Assembly (NCBI GenBank): GCA_963978905.1
Contig: OZ022256.1
Span: 14,553,863-14,617,862, forward strand
DNA from: Trichostrongylus colubriformis
Taxonomy: Eukaryota; Nematoda; Chromadorea; Rhabditida; Trichostrongylidae
Length of the DNA stretch: 64,000 bases
Direction of reading: 5' to 3'
Both the position numbers and the translations under genes were made by a program. This document shows positions 36,170-48,489 of the stretch, piece by piece. Under the pieces are notes generated by a model. It was not told where the DNA came from, searched no databases, and saw nothing but the letters and a program-made list of their open reading frames with translations. Each line of letters begins with the position of its first letter. Within the stretch, counting starts at the first letter, position 1.

Positions 36170-39100
36170 CACATCGACTTTGTCGATATCGATTGAATCG
36201 ATCGATATTGATCGAAAGTATCGGCTTTGTGCAGAAGGCTGGAAACGGCTCATGTACCCGATCCAACGGAAGGTCGGCTCATCAGCGGGAAAGGTCGGGT
36301 CAAGTGTGGGTTGGGTGGGGAATGGTAGGAGATGCACTCATGAAAGTTGAAATTCTGCAACACACGCATCACCGATCGATATCGATTGAAAATATCGGTT
36401 TTTGTGCAGAAGGCTGGAAACGACTTATGGACCATACTAGTTGCTTAAGTGCCCTCATGAAAGTTGAAATTCTACATATAACATCATGCATCACCGATCG
36501 ATATTGATTGAAAATATCGGTTTTTGTGCAAAACGCTGGAAACGGCTTACGGACCATACTATTGATTAAGTTCCCTCATAATAATTGAAATTTTACAACA
36601 ACATGTGTCACCGATCAATATTGATTGAAAATATCGGTTTTTGTGCAGAAGGCTGGAAACGACTTATGGACCATACTATTGCTTAAGTGCCCTCATGAAA
36701 ATTGAAATTCTACATATAACATCATGCATCACCGATCGATATTGATTGAAAATATCGGTTTTTGTGCAAAACGCTGGAAACGGCTTATGGACCATACTAT
36801 TGATTAAGTTCCCTCATAATAATTGAAATTTTACAACAACATGTGTCACCGATCAATATTGATTGAAAATATCGGTTTTTGTGCGGAAGGCTGGAAACGG
36901 CTTATGGACCATACTATTGATTAAGTGCCCTCATAAAAGTTGAAATTCTATAACATCATGCATCACCGATCGATATTGATTGAAAATATCGGTTTTTGTG
37001 CAGAAGGTTGGAAACGGCTTATGGACCATACTATTGATTAAGTTCCCTCATAATAATTGAAATTTTACAACAACATGTGTCACCGATCAATATTGATTGA
37101 AAATATCGGTTTTTGTGCGGAAGGCTGGAAACGGCTTATGGACCATACTATTGATTAAGTGCCCTCATAAAAGTTGAAATTCTATAACATCATGCATCAC
37201 CGATCGATATTGATTGAAAATATCGGTTTTTGTGCAGAAGGTTGGAAACGGCTTATGGACCATACTATTGATTAAGTGCCCCCATAGAGGTTGAAATTCT
37301 ACAACATCATGCATCGCCGATCAATATTGATTGAAAATATCGGTTTTTGTGCAGAAGGTTGGAAACGGCTTATGGACCATACTATTGATTAAGTGCCCCC
37401 ATAGAGGTTGAAATTCTACAACATCATGCATCGCCGATCAATATTGATTGAAAATATCGGTTTTTGTGCAGAAGGTTGGAAACGGCTTATGGACCATACT
37501 ACTGAGTGAGTGCCCTCATAGAAGTTAAAATTCTACAACATCACGCATCACCGATCAATATTGATTGAAAATATCGGTTTTTGTGCAGAAGGCTGGGAAC
37601 GGCTTATGGACCATACTATTGATTGAGTGCCCTTATAAAAGTTGAAATTCTACAATATCACGCATCACCGATCGAAATTGAGTGAAAATATCGGTTTTTG
37701 TGCAGAAGGTTGGAAACGGTTTATGGACCATACTACTGAGTGAGTGCCCTCATAATAATTGAAATTTTACAACAACATGTGTCACCGATCAATATTGATT
37801 GAAAATATCGGTTTTTGTGCAGAAGGTTGGAAACGGTTTATGGACCATACTATTGATTAAGTGCCCTCATAGAGGTTAAAATTCTACAACAACATGTGTC
37901 ACCGATCAATATTGATTGAAAATATCGGTTTTTGTGCGGAAGGTTGGAAACGGCTTATGGACCATACTATTGATTAAGTGCCCCCATAGAGGTTGAAATT
38001 CTACAACATCATGCATCGCCGATCAATATTGATTGAAAATATCGGTTTTTGTGCAGAAGGTTGGAAACGGCTTATGGACCATACTATTGATTAAGTGCCC
38101 CCATAGAGGTTGAAATTCTACAACATCATGCATCGCCGATCAATATTGATTGAAAATATCGGTTTTTGTGCAGAAGGTTGGAAACGGCTTATGGACCATA
38201 CTACTGAGTGAGTGCCCTCATAGAAGTTAAAATTCTACAACATCACGCATCACCGATCGATATTGAGTAAAAATATCGGTTTTTGTGCAGAAGGCTGGAA
38301 ACGGCTTATGGACCATGCTATTGATTAAGTTCCCTCATAATAATTGAAATTTTACAACAACATGTGTCACCGATCAATATTGATTGAAAATATCGGTTTT
38401 TGTGCAGAAGGTTGGAAACGGTTTATGGACCATACTATTGATTAAGTGCCCTCATAGAGGTTAAAATTCTACAACATCATGCATCGCCGATCAATATTGA
38501 TTGAAAATATCGGTTTTTGTGCAGAAGGTTGGAAACGGTTTATGGACCATACTATTGATTAAGTGCCCTCATAGAGGTTAAAATTCTACAACATCATGCA
38601 TCGCCGATCAATATTGATTGAAAATATCGGTTTTTGTGCAGAAGGCTGGGAACGGCTTATGGACCATACTACTGAGTGAGTGCCCTCATAGAAGTTAAAA
38701 TTCTACAACATCACGCATCACCGATCGATATTGAGTAAAAATATCGGTTTTTGTGCAGAAGGCTGGAAACGGCTTATGGACCATGCTATTGATTAAGTTC
38801 CCTCATAATAATTGAAATTTTACAACAACATGTGTCACCGATCAATATTGATTGAAAATATCGGTTTTTGTGCAGAAGGTTGGAAACGGCTTATGGACCA
38901 TACTACTGAGTGAGTGCCCTCATAGAAGTTAAAATTCTACAACATCACGCATCACCGATCAATATTGATTGAAAATATCGGTTTTTGTGCAGAAGGCTGG
39001 GAACGGCTTATGGACCATACTATTGATTGAGTGCCCTTATAAAAGTTGAAATTCTACAATATCACGCATCACCGATCGAAATTGAGTGAAAATATCGGTT

Positions 39101-42100
39101 TTTGTGCAGAAGGTTGGAAACGGTTTATGGACCATACTACTGAGTGAGTGCCCTCATAATAATTGAAATTTTACAACAACATGTGTCACCGATCAATATT
39201 GATTGAAAATATCGGTTTTTGTGCAGAAGGTTGGAAACGGTTTATGGACCATACTATTGATTAAGTGCCCTCATAGAGGTTAAAATTCTACAACAACATG
39301 TGTCACCGATCAATATTGATTGAAAATATCGGTTTTTGTGCGGAAGGTTGGAAACGGCTTATGGACCATACTATTGATTAAGTGCCCCCATAGAGGTTGA
39401 AATTCTACAACATCATGCATCGCCGATCAATATTGATTGAAAATATCGGTTTTTGTGCAGAAGGTTGGAAACGGCTTATGGACCATACTATTGATTAAGT
39501 GCCCCCATAGAGGTTGAAATTCTACAACATCATGCATCGCCGATCAATATTGATTGAAAATATCGGTTTTTGTGCAGAAGGTTGGAAACGGCTTATGGAC
39601 CATACTACTGAGTGAGTGCCCTCATAGAAGTTAAAATTCTACAACATCACGCATCACCGATCGATATTGAGTAAAAATATCGGTTTTTGTGCAGAAGGCT
39701 GGAAACGGCTTATGGACCATGCTATTGATTAAGTTCCCTCATAATAATTGAAATTTTACAACAACATGTGTCACCGATCAATATTGATTGAAAATATCGG
39801 TTTTTGTGCAGAAGGTTGGAAACGGTTTATGGACCATACTATTGATTAAGTGCCCTCATAGAGGTTAAAATTCTACAACATCATGCATCGCCGATCAATA
39901 TTGATTGAAAATATCGGTTTTTGTGCAGAAGGTTGGAAACGGTTTATGGACCATACTATTGATTAAGTGCCCTCATAGAGGTTAAAATTCTACAACATCA
40001 TGCATCGCCGATCAATATTGATTGAAAATATCGGTTTTTGTGCAGAAGGCTGGGAACGGCTTATGGACCATACTACTGAGTGAGTGCCCTCATAGAAGTT
40101 AAAATTCTACAACATCACGCATCACCGATCGATATTGAGTAAAAATATCGGTTTTTGTGCAGAAGGCTGGAAACGGCTTATGGACCATGCTATTGATTAA
40201 GTTCCCTCATAATAATTGAAATTTTACAACAACATGTGTCACCGATCAATATTGATTGAAAATATCGGTTTTTGTGCGGAAGGCTGGAAACGGCTTATGG
40301 ACCATACTATTGATTAAGTGCCCTCATAAAAGTTGAAATTCTATAACATCATGCATCACCGATCGATATTGATTGAAAATATCGGTTTTTGTGCAGAAGG
40401 TTGGAAACGGCTTATGGACCATACTATTGATTAAGTGCCCCCATAGAGGTTGAAATTCTACAACATCATGCATCGCCGATCAATATTGATTGAAAATATC
40501 GGTTTTTGTGCAGAAGGTTGGAAACGGCTTATGGACCATACTATTGATTAAGTGCCCCCATAGAGGTTGAAATTCTACAACATCACGCATCACCGATCGA
40601 AATTGAGTGAAAATATCGGTTTTTGTGCAGAAGGTTGGAAACGGTTTATGGACCATACTACTGAGTGAGTGCCCTCATAATAATTGAAATTTTACAACAA
40701 CATGTGTCACCGATCAATATTGATTGAAAATATCGGTTTTTGTGCAGAAGGTTGGAAACGGTTTATGGACCATACTATTGATTAAGTGCCCTCATAGAGG
40801 TTAAAATTCTACAACAACATGTGTCACCGATCAATATTGATTGAAAATATCGGTTCTTGTGCGGAAGGTTGGAAACGGCTTATGGACCATACTATTGATT
40901 AAGTGCCCCCATAGAGGTTGAAATTCTACAACATCATGCATCGCCGATCAATATTGATTGAAAATATCGGTTTTTGTGCAGAAGGTTGGAAACGGCTTAT
41001 GGACCATACTATTGATTAAGTGCCCCCATAGAGGTTGAAATTCTACAACATCATGCATCGCCGATCAATATTGATTGAAAATATCGGTTTTTGTGCAGAA
41101 GGTTGGAAACGGCTTATGGACCATACTACTGAGTGAGTGCCCTCATAGAAGTTAAAATTCTACAACATCACGCATCACCGATCGATATTGAGTAAAAATA
41201 TCGGTTTTTGTGCAGAAGGCTGGAAACGGCTTATGGACCATGCTATTGATTAAGTTCCCTCATAATAATTGAAATTTTACAACAACATGTGTCACCGATC
41301 AATATTGATTGAAAATATCGGTTTTTGTGCAGAAGGTTGGAAACGGTTTATGGACCATACTATTGATTAAGTGCCCTCATAGAGGTTAAAATTCTACAAC
41401 ATCATGCATCGCCGATCAATATTGATTGAAAATATCGGTTTTTGTGCAGAAGGTTGGAAACGGTTTATGGACCATACTATTGATTAAGTGCCCTCATAGA
41501 GGTTAAAATTCTACAACATCATGCATCGCCGATCAATATTGATTGAAAATATCGGTTTTTGTGCAGAAGGCTGGGAACGGCTTATGGACCATACTACTGA
41601 GTGAGTGCCCTCATAGAAGTTAAAATTCTACAACATCACGCATCACCGATCGATATTGAGTAAAAATATCGGTTTTTGTGCAGAAGGCTGGAAACGGCTT
41701 ATGGACCATGCTATTGATTAAGTTCCCTCATAATAATTGAAATTTTACAACAACATGTGTCACCGATCAATATTGATTGAAAATATCGGTTTTTGTGCAG
41801 AAGGTTGGAAACGGTTTATGGACCATACTATTGATTAAGTGCCCTCATAGAGGTTAAAATTCTACAACAACATGTGTCACCGATCAATATTGATTGAAAA
41901 TATCGGTTTTTGTGCGGAAGGCTGGAAACGGCTTATGGACCATACTATTGATTAAGTGCCCTCATAAAAGTTGAAATTCTATAACATCATGCATCACCGA
42001 TCGATATTGATTGAAAATATCGGTTTTTGTGCAGAAGGTTGGAAACGGCTTATGGACCATACTATTGATTAAGTGCCCCCATAGAGGTTGAAATTCTACA

Positions 42101-42391
42101 ACATCATGCATCGCCGATCAATATTGATTGAAAATATCGGTTTTTGTGCAGAAGGCTGGGAACGGCTTATGGACCATACTATTGATTGAGTGCCCTTATA
42201 AAAGTTGAAATTCTACAATATCACGCATCACCGATCGAAATTGAGTGAAAATATCGGTTTTTGTGCAGAAGGTTGGAAACGGTTTATGGACCATACTATT
42301 GATTAAGTGCCCTCATAGAGGTTAAAATTCTACAACATCATGCATCACCGATCGATATTGATTGAAAATATCGGTTTTTGTGTAGAAGGTG
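36170..42391 (+). repeat. 117-bp satellite array, about 53 monomers, with higher-order structure
   Basis: The monomer is about 117 bp and includes CACCGATCAATATTGATTG, AAAATATCGGTTTTTGTGCA, GGCTTATGGACCATACTA and GTGCCCTCATA. The first few units are more diverged. A marker variant (ATCGAAATTGAGTG in place of ATCAATATTGATTG) recurs at 37,671, 39,075, 40,596 and 42,234. The spacings are 1,404, 1,521 and 1,638 bp, that is 12, 13 and 14 monomers exactly. Other variants (CCATGCTATTG, GCTGGGAACGG) recur in the same order. This is a higher-order repeat shaped by unequal exchange. Each monomer contains the 12-base palindrome ATCAATATTGAT and, around it, CCGAT...ATCGG. Confidence 0.95.
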
Positions 42392-42760
42392 TCCTTACTG
42401 CACACCACTTTACTGGATCATGTCACACTCCGCACACTGTGGACACTGTTGACGGGCCTGCATTAAAATGTTCGGTGTTTAGATGAAAATGTCTATAGTT
42501 CGTTCGGAAAGAGCCCAGGTGTCGGGATATCATACCTCATATATAAAACAGGAGTTTGGTGAGTCTGTATATCTGTGTGTCCACCCTTTGGTTTAACTAT
42601 CCAAGTTTGAGGTGTAGAGGGCGTGGCCTACGGGCTTGGGTGAGAGTGAGAGTGTGTGACGGGATGAGAGAGTTCGATACACGCGCTGACTTTGCATGCT
42701 TCCATGTGTGACGCGCAGTAGTGTGCTCCAGCTGGCATACCGAATTGAATGAGAGTTTTA
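42392..42760. repeat. junction between the two satellites: dispersed-element sequence
   Basis: The part 42,392-42,525 matches 46,912-47,057 (GAAGGTGTCCTTACTGCACA-like, then TTAAAATGTTC and GAGCCCA). At 42,530 a new copy of the terminal sequence starts (TCATACCTCATATATAAAAC, AGGAGTTTGGTGAGTCTG). The part 42,615-42,670 is matched in reverse by 61,680-61,760. No gene is seen. Confidence 0.6.
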
Positions 42761-45640
42761 GCGCATCGGCGATTTGGCGTGCCACGTCACTCTAGCAACC
42801 GCGGTCAGTTGAACGCGGCGCGTGCCAACGTGCGGTTGTTTTCTTTTTCTGCTATTTCCTTTTCGTAATTTTCCATATCTTATCGAAAGCCGATATCTGT
42901 TATGGCAAATATCCAAAATCGCGGATGCGCCAATACTTTCACCTTGCGATTAATACGTATCTTATCCTTTACGCAAACGCGCCAATTCTCTCGAATCGCG
43001 GATGCGCCGATCCGCCAATTGTCTCAAATCGCAGATGCGCAAATGAGCTCATTTTCTCGGTCGATACGTGTATTTAACTTTACGCCAATGCGCCAAAACT
43101 CTCATTTAGTTGGGTATGGCATAACAAATTGAATAAGAGCTTTAGCGCACCGGCGCATCCGCGATTTGGGATTTTTGGCATGCCACGTCACTCTAGCAAC
43201 CGCGGTCAGTTGAACGCGGCGCGTGCCAACGTGCGGTTGATTTCTTTTTCTCCTATTTCCTTTTCGTAATTTTCCATATCTTATCGAAAGTCGATATCGA
43301 AAGCCGCACGTTGGCACACACCGCGTTCAACTGATCGCGGTTACAAGAGTGACGTGGCACGCCAAAATTCCCAAATCACTGATGCGCAAATGTGGGCGCT
43401 ACTGGAGTTGGGGGGGGGGGGCACTCGACAAAAGCATAAGTTGCCCCCAATTTCTGTTTATAGACACTCTCAAGGTTATTTTATGCCTAGATACAGCTAA
43501 CTAACTGAAAAAACAAACTATCCTCCATCAGAATATAACGAGAAATTCACTTCAACTAGACTAAACAACCACTTACGCATATTCGCCTAAGCCTATGGAA
43601 AGGGAATCTCCTTCCCCAAGGCTTAGGCTAACATAGGATGGAAAAAAAGCACGAATTTGCTTCATTAGAATCGTTTCTATGCAGTATTCGAAGCCGATTC
43701 GGCTAGCGCTATGGCTTCTCTGCGCTCTATCCCTGCGTTAGAGACGCAGAGCACAGTGCGCTGGCCCTCCCAACTCCAGTAGCACCCAAATGTGCTCATT
43801 TTCTCGATCGATACATATATTTAACTTTACGCCAATGCGCCAAAACTCTCATTTAGTTGGGTATGGCATACCAAATTGAATGAGAGTTTTAGCGCATCGG
43901 CGCATCCGCGATTTGGAATTTTTGGCATGCCACGTCACTCTAGCAACCGCGGTCAGTTGAACGCGGCGCTTGCCAACGTGCGGTTGATTTATTTTTCTCC
44001 TCTTTCCATTTCGTGATTTTCCATATCTTATCGAAAGTCGATATCGAAAGCCGCACGTTGGCACACACCGCGTTCAACTGATCGCGGTTACAAGAGTGAC
44101 GTGGCACGCCAAAATTCCCAAATCACTGATGCGCAAATGTGCTCATTTTCTCGATCGATACGTATATTTAACTTTACGCCAATGCGCCAAAACTCTCATT
44201 TAGTTGGGTATGGCATGACAAATTGAATAAGAGCTTTAGCGCATCGGCGCATCCGCGATTTGGAATTTTTGGCATGCCACGTCACTCTAGCAACCGCGGT
44301 CAGTTGAACGCGGCGCTTGCCAACGTGCGGTTGATTTATTTTTCTCCTCTTTCCATTTCGTGATTTTCCATATCTTATCGAAAGTCGATATCGAAAGCCG
44401 CACGTTGGCACACACCGCGTTCAACTGATCGCGGTTACAAGAGTGACGTGGCACGCCAAAATTCCCAAATCACTGATGCGCAAATGTGCTCATTTTCTCG
44501 ATCGATACGTATATTTAACTTTACGCCAATGCGCCAAAACTCTCATTTAGTTGGGTATGGCATGACAAATTGAATAAGAGCTTTAGCGCATCGGCGCATC
44601 CGCGATTTGGAATTTTTGGCATGCCACGTCACTCTAGCAACCGCGGTCAGTTGAACGCGGCGCTTGCCAACGTGCGGTTGATTTATTTTTCTCCTCTTTC
44701 CATTTCGTGATTTTCCATATCTTATCGAAAGTCGATATCGAAAGCCGCACGTTGGCACACACCGCGTTCAACTGATCGCGGTTACAAGAGTGACGTGGCA
44801 CGCCAAAATTCCCAAATCACTGATGCGCAAATGTGCTCATTTTCTCGATCGATACGTATATTTAACTTTACGCCAATGCGCCAAAACTCTCATTTAGTTG
44901 GGTATGGCATGACAAATTGAATAAGAGCTTTAGCGCATCGGCGCATCCGCGATTTGGAATTTTTGGCATGCCACGTCACTCTAGCAACCGCGGTCAGTTG
45001 AACGCGGCGCTTGCCAACGTGCGGTTGATTTATTTTTCTCCTCTTTCCATTTCGTGATTTTCCATATCTTATCGAAAGTCGATATCGAAAGCCGCACGTT
45101 GGCACACACCGCGTTCAACTGATCGCGGTTACAAGAGTGACGTGGCACGCCAAAATTCCCAAATCACTGATGCGCAAATGTGCTCATTTTCTCGATCGAT
45201 ACGTATATTTAACTTTACGCCAATGCGCCAAAACTCTCATTTAGTTGGGTATGGCATGACAAATTGAATAAGAGCTTTAGCGCATCGGCGCATCCGCGAT
45301 TTGGAATTTTTGGCATGCCACGTCACTCTGGCAACCGCGGTCAGTTGAACGCGGCGCGTGTCAACGTGCGGTTGCTTTCTTTTTCTTCGCTTTCCATTTC
45401 GTTATTTTCCATATCTTATCGAAAGCCGATATCGAAAGCCGCACGTTGGCACGCACCGCGTTCAGCTGATCGCGGTTACAAGAGTGACGTGGCGCGCCTA
45501 AATTCCCAAATCGCGAATGCGCCGATCCGCCAATTCTCACAAATCGCGGATGCGCAGATGCGCTCATTTTCTCGATCGATGCGTATATTTAACTTTACGG
45601 TGATGCGCCAAAACTCTTATTCGATTTGATATGTACACAG
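42760..45640 (+). repeat. 347-bp satellite array with an internal hairpin in each monomer
   Basis: Identical points recur at 43,849, 44,196, 44,543, 44,890 and 45,237, exactly 347 bp apart, with one earlier full copy at 43,102 and diverged copies at both edges. The four central monomers are almost identical. Each contains a large inverted repeat: TGCCACGTCACTCTAGCAAC with the adjoining CGCGGTCAGTTGAACGCGG is answered by CCGCGTTCAACTGATCGCGG and GTGACGTGGCA. A 71-codon minus-strand frame in each monomer is a by-product of the repeat. Confidence 0.93.
43395..43786. mobile_element. hAT-type MITE inside the 347-bp satellite
   Basis: A 392-bp insertion with ends GGCGCTACTGGAGTTGGG and complement of GGTGCTACTGGAGTTGGG, flanked by the 8-bp direct repeat CAAATGTG (43,387-43,394 and 43,787-43,794). 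An 8-bp duplication fits hAT transposases. Equivalent satellite points at 43,102 and 43,849 are 747 bp apart, which equals one 347-bp monomer plus 392 plus 8. A G run of about 12 follows the left end. Confidence 0.85.
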
Positions 45641-45689
45641 CATTAGAAACTCTTTTCATTGTAATTCCGCTCTGAACCACTTATTTGAA

Positions 45690-46178
45690 GCCGACGATGT
45701 CTGCTCCTGACATGTGACGCCCAAGTGATGAACGGTTTTGCCCCACCGAGGTTCGTGGCTGTCCAGTACTGTTAGTTCCATCTACATTACAAACGAGTGT
45801 CGCCCATTCCGCGTAATCAGGAGGTTGGAGCTCCTCAATTCCAACTTATTATTATTTACTTTTGCAGAATACAGCTCTAAAATGCTTTTCAGTTCGTACA
45901 TTTCTGCGAGTCCCCAGCCACATGATCTCTGCCACCTACCGCCATATAGACGTGATCAACTGATATGTGGGGCTCTCTGTTGATCTTACCCATGCGCGAC
46001 CCGTATTCGGAAGACCTCCTCGATGCCGACGATGCCTGCTCCTGACATGTGATGTGCCCAAGTGAAGAACGGTTTTGCCCCACCGAGGTTCGTGGCTGTC
46101 CAGAACTGTTAGTTCCATCTACATTACGAACGAGTGTCGTCCATTCCGCGTAACCAGCAGGTTAAAGCTCCTCAATTC
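45690..46178 (+). repeat. direct duplication of about 155 bp
   Basis: The segment 45,690-45,842 (GACGATGTCTGCTCCTGACATG ... GCTCCTCAATTCC) is repeated with few changes at 46,023-46,178. Shared strings include GAACGGTTTTGCCCCACCGA, GTTCGTGGCTGTCCAG and GTTAGTTCCATCTACATTAC. The sequence between them (45,843-46,022) is not duplicated. Confidence 0.8.
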
Positions 46179-46193
46179 CTACTTTTGCAGAAG

Positions 46194-48120
46194 CATAACC
46201 TATAAATAAAGAAGGAGTTTGGTGTGTGTACTATTGTCTGTCCGTTCGATTCTCCGTTTTACCAGTAAGACAAGTGGGGAGGTCAGGTCAAGTTCGGGTT
46301 GGGTGGGCATGGCCAAGATGATCAGAGCGGACATGGGCAAGCCTGACTCCGCCCGCAGTAGGCGGGGCGTTCGCTGCATTGTCTTCAGATCAACGCTAAA
46401 ATTCTTTCATCTCAAACTTCCACGGGCAGCGGGAGAAGGTGAACCAAGATGAGATCTATATGTAGCAGTTAAGGGAAGCCCACCTTTAACGGGCGGAGCG
46501 TGCTGCAAGCGGCCGGTGCTTACTGCAACTGTTCATAACCCAGCTCCAGAGCAGTCTAGAGACTGAGGAAAAATCGCTGGAGATCAGCGAGATCTGAGCT
46601 GTTTCCAGTATATTTGAAGTGAGGGAAGACCCACCCACAGTGGGCGGTGCAAGCAACCGAAATCGTGTTCACTCATGAAACATCATATTCTTCTCTAGAG
46701 CGGTCCAGGGACGGGGTGAAAACCAAAATGTGTAACAGCCGAAGTGGCAAAAATAATGCCAAATGATCACGTTAGGCGGAGCCTTCGCTACGATGTTGAT
46801 TGAAAATATCAGTGTTTGTGCCGAAGGCTGGAAACGGCTTATGGACAGTTGAAATCCTATAACATCATGCACCACCGATTGATATTGATCGGAAATATCG
46901 GTTTTTGTGCAGAAGGTGTCTTTACTGCACACTACTTTACCAGACTATGTCAGACTCCGCTCACTGTGGACACTATGGACGAGGCCTGCGTTAAAATGTT
47001 CCGTGTTCAGATGCAAAATTCTATAATTCTTTCCAAGGAGCCCATGAGTCGGGATAACATAACCTATATACAAACCAGTAGTTGTTGTGTCTGTTAAGTT
47101 GTCTGTCTGTCCCAAGCGAAATTCTATACTGCCTGAAAAACAAGCGGGGGAAGTCAGGTCATGTTAGGGTTGGATAGGTTTTGCTAAGAGATGAACAGGT
47201 AGCACATGGACCATGTCAGACTCCGTCCCCTGTGGGAGGGGCGTGCGTTACAATGTTCGGTGTCCAAATGCAAAATTCTATAATTCGTTCCAAGAGAGCC
47301 CAGGAGTCGGGATGAGGTGGGCCAAAATGAGTCAAGGGAGTTTGTGACTGCTGAAGAGACCTACCGGCTCCTTCGCTGTAATTCGTTCCAAAAGAACCAG
47401 GAGTAGCGATAAGGTAGGCCAAAATGAGTGAAGGGTGTATGTAGTAGATGAAGAATACACGCCTTCAGTAGGCGGAGCACGCTCCACGTAGGTGGTGCTT
47501 AACGAGCGTTTATAATTTGTCTCAGCTGCAGCCCAGAAACTGCGAAAAAAATCGATGGAGATTAGTGCTGTCTAGGCGGTGTTGCACATTATTGAGGTAG
47601 GTGGAGGCCCGCCTACAATGGGCGGGACGTGCAATCACCAATATCGTGCTCACTCATAAGAAATATAACACCGCCCGGAGCGGTCTAAAGTGCCGTAGAG
47701 AGCGGGAGTAATTCGATGCTGCTAGAGTGACAAAAATAATGTCAACTGATCACGGTAGACGGGCCGTCATCAGGATATTGGCTGAAAGTATCGGTTTTTG
47801 CGAAAGGCTGCAAACGTCTTATGGACCATAGACTCAGTGAGTACCGTCATGAAAGATGAAATCCTGGAAAATCATCAGCAAGCCACACCAATAGGTGAAG
47901 CTGTTGCAGAACTTCAATGAAGTCCTATTGGTCGACATCGATCGAAATCATAGATCTCTATGCAAAGAGCTGAACAGGTAATGGGATCTCATTGAATGAT
48001 TACAGTCGCAGAGGTTGAAAAACTGCAGCATCATGTGCTATAGGTCGTAATTGTCGGTTTTCTTACAGAGGGCCGGGCAATGAGATGGGCCACACCAGTG
48101 GATGGACATAATTGCAGAAG
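46194..48120 (+). repeat. dispersed element copies with degenerate 117-bp satellite units
   Basis: Terminal sequence copies begin at 46,194 (CATAACCTATAAATAAAGAA) and 47,058 (CATAACCTATATACAAACC). At 46,795-46,920 there are about 1.5 units of the 117-bp repeat (GATTGAAAATATCAGTGTTT and GGAAATATCGGTTTTTGTGC), and 47,765-48,110 has about three more, very degraded. GGCGGAGCGTG-type strings recur. The order of blocks parallels 35.7-42.5 kb, but without the long array. No coding frame was recognised. Confidence 0.7.
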
Positions 48121-48268
48121 CTTACATTCTGTAGAGCTTATTGCATGTAGATCGATACCTATTGCTATAATGGACCTTTGTAAAGATGGCTGTAAATGGA
48201 CTACCCCTCAGCACAAATGTAAAATCTATGTATTGATTTCCGTCAAACCACATTGCTGTGCAATTTCT

Positions 48269-48414
48269 TTTACATCATTTCGCCCACAGCTCGCTTCGCA
48301 CCGGTGTCCCGTAACGCGATGTAGATCGCGAAGCTCACCTGTTTACATCATTTCGCCCACAGCCCGCTTCGCACCGGTGCCCCGTAACGCGATGTAGATC
48401 GCGAAGCTCACCTG
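48269..48414 (+). repeat. 73-bp tandem duplication
   Basis: Two adjacent copies starting TTTACATCATTTCGCCCACA and ending AAGCTCACCTG differ at two positions. Each contains GCGATGTAGATCGCG, a short palindrome. Related GCTACGCGATGTA strings occur singly at 16,005 and 50,275. Confidence 0.85.
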
Positions 48415-48489
48415 GTTAAATTGATAAAAAGCATATGGGTATTCGCTGGTATAATCCATCAACGTTCGCTGACAAAACGGTCAATATAT

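Noticed and set aside
36170..42391. Regularly spaced repeats that could suggest a CRISPR array
   Set aside because: The repeats are contiguous 117-bp satellite monomers without unique spacers, in a eukaryotic context with introns and nematode transposons.
43102..45105. Five 71-codon minus-strand frames of almost identical sequence
   Set aside because: They are spaced by the 347-bp satellite period (one gap is widened by the MITE) and run through its hairpin. Conservation follows the repeat, not protein selection.
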